NCBI GenBank assembly: GCA_029959195.1
Contig: CP114122.1
Coordinates: 1,178,001-1,242,000, forward strand
DNA: 64,000 bases
Origin: Dictyophora rubrovolvata
Lineage: Eukaryota > Basidiomycota > Agaricomycetes > Phallales > Phallaceae
Direction: 5' to 3'
Shown here in pieces: positions 58,196-64,000 of this stretch. Below the pieces are notes generated by a model. It worked only from the letters and a program-made list of their open reading frames with translations. It searched no databases and was not told the DNA's origin. Position 1 is the first letter of the stretch. Each line of letters begins with the position of its first letter. Both the position numbers and the translations under genes were made by a program.

Positions 58196-58852
58196 GACAC
58201 GTCGACACAGGGTATTGACTCTTTTGAGATCGATGCCGTACTCAGTGTGTCACATTTTTGTGACTTTATAGCACTAGTAGTAGTTCTGATGTTCTAGCTC
58301 GGTTGAAGTGAGGCCGTCATTCTTGACATTGAGTTATCAATTCGGTGCTGCGCGTAGTTGACAGCGCATACAAAAGTGGGCTTACAGAATAATGATCAAC
58401 ACCGGCGACACTCCCCGAGTTGTTCCCGAGATGTCATGATGTATGCACTTGAGGACGAGTCTGCAATTTTAATTATTAGTTTCGCGTTATAGGCTGAATC
58501 TGTTGATGTTCCTTGTCTCTGGCGAGACACATCCTCGTCTGTGTGTTGATGTCTCTACGTGTTCTCGGAACTCATTTGCAGCCTCATTTCAAAGTTGGCG
58601 GATGGATTCGGAGGCGGCGATCGGTGACACGGCAGATGGCTTCAAGATGGCTTCGTGCATACTGTAGTAGACGCGGCTTCGTCTTCTCCACCCACGATCA
58701 TTTCATTTCGTTCTATTCTCCACAAAGACGTCGTCGATATTGACATTACCATCTCGTCCATCGACGTACTAATTATTCCTTTCCTTTTTCCCTTTCATTC
58801 AAGTCCCCACTGTCCCCTTTATGACCACTACCACCACCACCACCCTTTCAGA
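58196..58852. other. Divergent promoter region, 657 bp
   Basis: Between PNP1 and the next gene. The right part (58745-58850) is pyrimidine-rich and contains an upstream ATG at 58821 (described separately). Confidence 0.45.
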
Positions 58853-58868
58853 ATGGACAAGATACTGA
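58821..58868 (+). promoter_or_regulatory. Overlapping upstream open reading frame
   Basis: ATG at 58821 opens a 15-codon frame (MTTTTTTTLSEWTRY) whose stop lies 13 bases inside the main coding sequence starting at 58853. If in the leader, it would lower translation of the main frame. Confidence 0.4.
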
Positions 58869-60985
58869 GCAAGTCAAAGAGCATGATATTCGGACGAAAG
58901 AAATCCAAGGATGACAATACATTGAGAGACTCGGAGAGTTTTTACGACCTCGACGATTATTCATTTTCTTCCGCATCTCCCAGAATACAGACTCCAACTG
59001 TGGGGTTGAAAACAAAGTGCGCCACTGATATTATTCTCTCAGTGACATAAAACTTTAATTCTCTGGACAGGAATCCATTACCTACCAAGCCATTTGCTCA
59101 ACTCGCCCATTCAAATTCGCCCCATGCTCCTGGACCTCCTCCAGGAGAAAGACACAATTTTTACAACTCCAGCTTCAATCCGTACACTTCCCGACGAGAC
59201 ACCCAGCCTCTTCTACAGCTCAGACAAAAATCTCTTCCGCTAGGTCGCAGCTCATCGACATCTGAAACAAAACCACCGATACTCAGCTTAAATGCACATG
59301 CAGGGGAACGTTACAGACTAGAGGTCAACTTTGACAGGGGACGAACAGCTTCCACCGCTCCATCTCATGGTCCCCCACTTCGCAATCTCGGTCACGATGC
59401 TTCAAACCAATTTCTGACAAACACGTCTAAAAGCGAGAGTTCGGACAATTCAAGAGGCGGTATGAAAGATACGAAACCGACCGCTAGAGCGAGTTCGTGT
59501 CAGCTTCCGGACAAGTCTTTTCGCGGTTGTGCCATTTCAGCACCAATTACAAGTGGCTTACTTTCTCTTGAAGCTAAATTCGACCCTTCTACCAACCGGA
59601 GTAACGTTCAGGCCTTTCGTTCGTCCGCAGATAATGTTTTAACAAAGCATATACCCACTTCTTCAGCCACTTTTTCCAATCGGCCTGGTGTTTTCGACGG
59701 TAAAACCCAAGAGCAAAACGTTCCCTGCGAAACTGGACCGCCAGGAGGCGGGTTTTCGCCCTTGAGAGGAAGGAGGTCGTTGAACTCTTTCAATAATACT
59801 ACAAGTCAAACGTCTAATTCTGAAGTCAGCAAAACTTCTCCGAATAACGAGAAACGTAACTTGTCATCATTGTTCCCTAGGTCCTCCGCCACTCAAGGTT
59901 CAACAACATCTGGCTTTTCGTCATCATCGGACACACATTACGGGTCTTTGTCTAATTGGGTTCGGTATGAATCTCAGAATAATGTACGAGGCGAATGTGT
60001 CATGTCGAAAATGACTTCATCTCCATCTCTCGATAACGACAACGATAATGGTACCGGTCGTAGACCGTTTCACTCTAGAGCAGCTTCTGACAATCTCACC
60101 CAGCTCAACCCTGTTCAGCCGTTATCACTTCGCTCTCAGCCCAAGATGCATAAAAAGAAGCTCGGTGGATTTCCGGACACTTTTCCAGAAGGGAACGAGA
60201 AACAAAATCCATCTCCGGATGTTTACGGCTCCTCTTCAGTTCTTCAAGCTAGCGCGTCGTTACCAACACCACCTACATCGACCACAACGCTCTCCTTTAT
60301 CGCAGGTCAGCTCGACATTCCTGAGTTCGATGTCGACAAAGGAGAAAAATCGCGGCTTGGTTTCAGCACCTTTGAAGACAATGACAAATGCGAATACACC
60401 AAAAACCCGCAACTAACTCGTTCAGATCTAGAATCGGCTCTTAAAATCCAGGACATAAAGCTTAGCGAGCTATGTGAACGAGTAAGCAATCTGACCGAGC
60501 AGCTAAACGAGGAAATTACGAGCAAAAAACTATTTGAAAGGAGGATATCGCATCTGGAAAATGAGATTAGAGGGTTGAGATGGATTATTAGCGAGAAAGA
60601 CCGAGGCAGGCATACAGGGAAGGGATCTGAGGTAATAACTGTTGATTCCGATTCGAGGGGTTCTTCTTGTCAAATCGCCAGCGGCGATTCGAGCTCGAGG
60701 TATGAAGCGAGCAGGACTAGTAACACTACTGAGAAGGATACTACCGAAAAAGGTAAAGACAAGGACCAGGATGAAGGTCGTAAGATAGAATCGAGCGCTG
60801 GATCGAGGATGACATTGCAGCACGATCCTAATGGGTTCAATGTCACTTTGAAGAGCACCCAGAACCGTCGGAAGAGATTTGGGTTAGCGTTGGATCTTAG
60901 TCCGGACTCGACGACCGTTGGGTCGGCGTCGCTTCGTTCGTCTTTGCAACCCCGGTTAGTACGCCATCATGCAGGAAAAGTTTGA
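58853..60985 (+). CDS. Unrecognised Ser-rich protein with C-terminal coiled coil
   Basis: Exons 58853-59016 and 59071-60985, 692 aa. It starts MDKILSKSKSMIFGRKKSKD, a basic amphipathic segment that could bind membranes. Most of the protein is Ser/Asn/Pro-rich and disordered. Residues about 530-580 form a clear heptad coiled coil (LESALKIQDIKLSELCERV, then LTEQLNEEITSKKLFERRI and LENEIRGLRWII). The tail is basic and polar. No enzyme motif. I do not recognise the family. Spacing and intron size are typical. Confidence 0.75.
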
Positions 60986-61471
60986 GAAAGTCATGTATTA
61001 ATAAAGAAACAAAGAACATTGATAATAAAAACAATTATTTTTTTTGGTCTGAAGAGTTTTAATCAATAACTCGTCCGTGTTGGCGACGTCGACGACGATC
61101 GATATCGAAAAAAGGAAAATGCTCCCGCCATTTTGAGCGCCTGTTAAAGCCGTGTACGTGTGTGTGTACGCGTATGTACGCGACTAGCCGTGTAGTCGTG
61201 AGATTTTTGAGACGTGTTTCTCGCCCATCCGGATGACACCGAATTCTGCAATTTGGCTATCTTGCCATTTCGAGTACAAGGAAGGGATTGGCTAGTTATT
61301 TAAGGAAAACCCTGCGCGTCGTTGACTCGATTTCAGGACAAAGGGCCCATACCTAGCCTGCAAGACGACGGTACTGGTAGCTTGGTTAACAACCAAGTTT
61401 CGAGAGACTGCTTTTGAGTTGGTTTATTTGGGAGTAACTCTCGAGGTCTGGAAAGTCTCAAGCTCGATAAT
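60986..61471. other. Intergenic region upstream of Clp1-like gene 4, 486 bp
   Basis: Contains a CpG-rich stretch with repeated TACG/GTACGCG units (61150-61185). No other signal seen. Confidence 0.45.
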
Positions 61472-63554
61472 ATGGATACCCCAACAACATCTGCACCACA
61501 AACACCGAAGATGTGCTCGCCGGATCTCTCGTTCAACGCGGATACGAATCTGCAATCGAGTTCATCCCCTACCTCCGAGTCGACCACTGCAGCAACCACA
61601 GACAGCGTTTCTACTTCTCCAGCTTCAAAGGTCTCTTTGACTTCCACATCCGACTCTTTTCTGTCAGATCCCTTTTTGAACTCGAGCCCGAACTCAAAAA
61701 CTTCTGTATCAGATGACGGATTAGATTCCATACTATCCGAGTCATCCAAGCCTGATTTCAAAACAACTAGTAGCAGCGAGCCCGAAACAGAGAACGTTCA
61801 AGTTCTCACAAGGGACGTTTCACAAAATATCAACCAGAAGGCAACAGCCTCGGCACCATCTACCCCACCATCATCATCGTCTCCTTCATCCTCGCCATGG
61901 TCAACGTCCTCGCGTTCCTCCCTGTCAAATATAAGTCCCTCAAGCGCACCATCCCATGCTCATTCACCCCAGCGATCTGGTTTTATGGCACTCACATCTC
62001 CACCCTCCCCTTCGCCATCAACCTCAAGTGCAAATGCAAATGCAAACCCGACACGTCTCCTTCTTCCCCGCGTGCTCGCCAAACCACCGTTCAAACCTGT
62101 TCTACCCGAGGTCATTTCAGTATTGGACACCGATCTGGAGAGTGTCCCGCTTCCTTACATTGTGAACACGTTGAGACGACTCGGACCGCGCATGATGACC
62201 GCACTTGCTCGTACTAGTGCATCAATTCCGGCTCTTCTTAACGTGCCCGCTACCAGTGCCAATGCTAGTTCCACAAACGAGAAAACGGCGAAATCAACAC
62301 TGACGCTCCCACACGAGCTTGTTGTTACGGTTTCGCTTGAATCTGAAAGGGATAAAGGAAGTTTATGGGCTCATGACTCCGACGCTGGTGAAAAAGATAT
62401 TGACGTGGACTTTGACACTCTTCCGACGCATTTGTTAGCGGTTTATGCAAGGTCTTCTAAGACTAGTAATGCCGCCGCCGATAGCAGTCACCAATCCAGT
62501 GGTAATACTAACAATCAACGGCGGAAGGTGACACTTTTCCCGACACATGGAATTATTCTTGCAGCGCATTGTGCGTATCTACCCGCTTTGCCCCCCGGAA
62601 GGAAAGTGACGAGCACAATAACAGCAGATGGAAGACGTAAGAAAAAAAGAGATATGAAAAGGCATTTTGGCGTTGATGTTCCCGAGTCGATTCCTGAATC
62701 TCAATCGGAGTTCAACATTGATCACGACGGACTTGGATCGTCGACTCGGAGTCACCAGCATGGTGATGATAAGCAAGAGATGATGCCAAGTTCGAGTGGT
62801 TTAAATAAGAATGCTACGCATACAGAAGTTACTCTTCCTGTTGTGCCGCTCTGTATTCCGTCTCCTGGAACGTTTCCTATTCTTCAGGCTTACCTGTACA
62901 CCAAACGTACGGATAGATTGCTAGCTGTGCTCATACCAGCTATCCCGTCCTTTTCTAGTGCAACGAACGAGGGCTCTTCGGGTCTTAATAGTCATGTAGT
63001 GTCCGAAACCTCAACATCAACATTTGCATCTTCGCCTGCAGATTTGTCCAGACAGCTGGCGATGACTTTTACACCCAACATCCTCGTGGCTGCTACGTTG
63101 CGCACACATGAATTATGGGCTAATGTCGTTGCTTTAGGAATATTCGATGACAAGTACGTCCGATTTTTGTGAGATCTATGTTGGGGCTGAAGGACTTCTT
63201 TTTTTTTTTTGTGATAGTTTGTGGAATGTGATTAGTTATTCCTGGAAAGTTCTCGTGGGCGCGTTGGAAGTTGTACAAATGAAGATGAGGGGTCCAGCGA
63301 AATCGGTGGTGCCGCAGGTTCAGGTTCAGGTAGGACCGGGATCTTTAGCCAGAAACGTTCGGCTGGGACAAAGTTCTTCGAGTCATGTGTCGCAAAATTT
63401 GCCGATGTCACCTCATACTCGTAATACTCGTTCAGGGGATGATCAGTCGGGACGTCTCTCGCCGCTGTCAACGCCCTCATTGCCATCGTCTTCTGAGGAG
63501 TGCCCTCAAAGGACGCTTAGAGAAAAAGACCTGAAACGTGACGAGCAGGGTTAA
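61472..63554 (+). CDS. Clp1-like protein 4, long form (probable Clp1 orthologue)
   Basis: Exons 61472-63153 and 63218-63554, 672 aa. A Ser/Thr/Pro-rich N terminus of about 190 residues is followed by LPRVLAKPPFKPVLPEVISV, LDTDLESVPLPYIVNTLRRL, THLLAVYARSSKTS, LFPTHGIILAAHCAYLPALP, LPVVPLCIPSPGTFPILQAY, LYTKRTDRLLAVLIPAIP and HELWANVVALGIFDDNLWNV. Length and extensions are closest to the known long Clp1 proteins (Ustilago Clp1 is about 640 aa). Unlike copies 1-3, the first intron position is uninterrupted, and the single intron (64 nt, phase 2) lies in the last block after GIFDD. A 90-residue polar tail follows. Confidence 0.88.
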
Positions 63555-64000
63555 ATTAATTCATGCGCCTGCTTTTTTTTCTTTTCATTTTTGGATGAGA
63601 ACCTTGGAAGCGTTCGACTGAAAATCGAAAGGTGAAGGCAAAATCGGTGATTTCAGTACAGCCGGTAGTGTTCCTGGGGTAAGACATGGGAGGTATAAGG
63701 CTATAACGAAGGACGATAAAGTTGCGTCCTTGCTCGATTGGCATGATGCACGTATCGGACTCGAGTGGTTGATCATGGCTGCTGTTCCTTGATCATATGG
63801 TGCCGTTTAGAAATCTTTGCTTAGAACGTCTAATATTATTATTATTCGTATCGTTATCATTGCGGGACACATCAAAGAAAGGAAAAGCACATTGCATGCT
63901 GCTCAGATTTGGGCACGGGGCCGGATGATCCATGCCGAATCCATGTTATGTGTTACGCCGGCGTTCCGTAAACACAAGGGCGCCTTTCATAGTTTTACGT
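63555..64000. other. Right end of window, no gene recognised
   Basis: 3' flank of Clp1-like gene 4. Short minus-strand frames at 63556-63776 show no motif. The next gene probably lies outside. Confidence 0.4.

Noticed and set aside
1-64000. CRISPR arrays, bacterial operons or riboswitches
   Set aside because: None seen; the window is eukaryotic nuclear DNA with spliceosomal introns.

Overview
The window is nuclear DNA of a mushroom-forming basidiomycete (Agaricomycetes). Genes are broken by many 45-65 nt GT-AG introns, both strands are densely used, and there are Clp1-like (clampless) proteins, a DUF6699-like protein and a Crinkler-like fossil. I rebuilt exon chains by hand from splice motifs, reading phase and family knowledge. 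Nearly all complete models come out as a multiple of three, but none has been checked against transcripts.

Left third (1-22000): the 3' part of NOP4 (rRNA maturation), a TDA3-like FAD oxidoreductase, a ZZZ3-like SANT protein, PBDC1/YPL225W (eEF1A chaperone), nucleoporin NUP57/NUP54, two unrecognised proteins, an AP-4 epsilon-like adaptin, Clp1-like gene 1 next to a short solo LTR-like repeat, a mitochondrial-targeted protein resembling bacterial RnpA, an EI24/Rrt8-type membrane protein and a first SGNH esterase.

Middle (22000-42000): DBP4 helicase, SLX1 nuclease, an NT-C2 protein, mitochondrial ribosomal bL28m, a second SGNH esterase, RNA polymerase I subunit RPA12, BTN1/CLN3, an intron-containing tRNA-Arg and Clp1-like gene 2. 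A fossil zone (36.3-39.1 kb) follows, where a Crinkler-like gene remnant bounded by short inverted repeats carries a piece of an LTR retroelement. A SAP-domain protein comes next.

Right third (42000-64000): Clp1-like gene 3, mitochondrial ribosomal uS19m, a DUF6699-like protein, the mitochondrial calcium uniporter MCU, GWT1 (GPI-anchor acyltransferase), IRE1 (unfolded protein sensor), ADE8 and PNP1 (purine synthesis and salvage), an unrecognised coiled-coil protein, and Clp1-like gene 4, the longest and most complete.

Most genes are housekeeping. The unusual content is four dispersed Clp1 paralogues in 47 kb with a shifted intron, the RnpA-like mitochondrial candidate, the inverted pair of SGNH esterases around 22-29 kb, four probable GC-AG introns, micro-exons, and the Crinkler/retroelement fossil zone.
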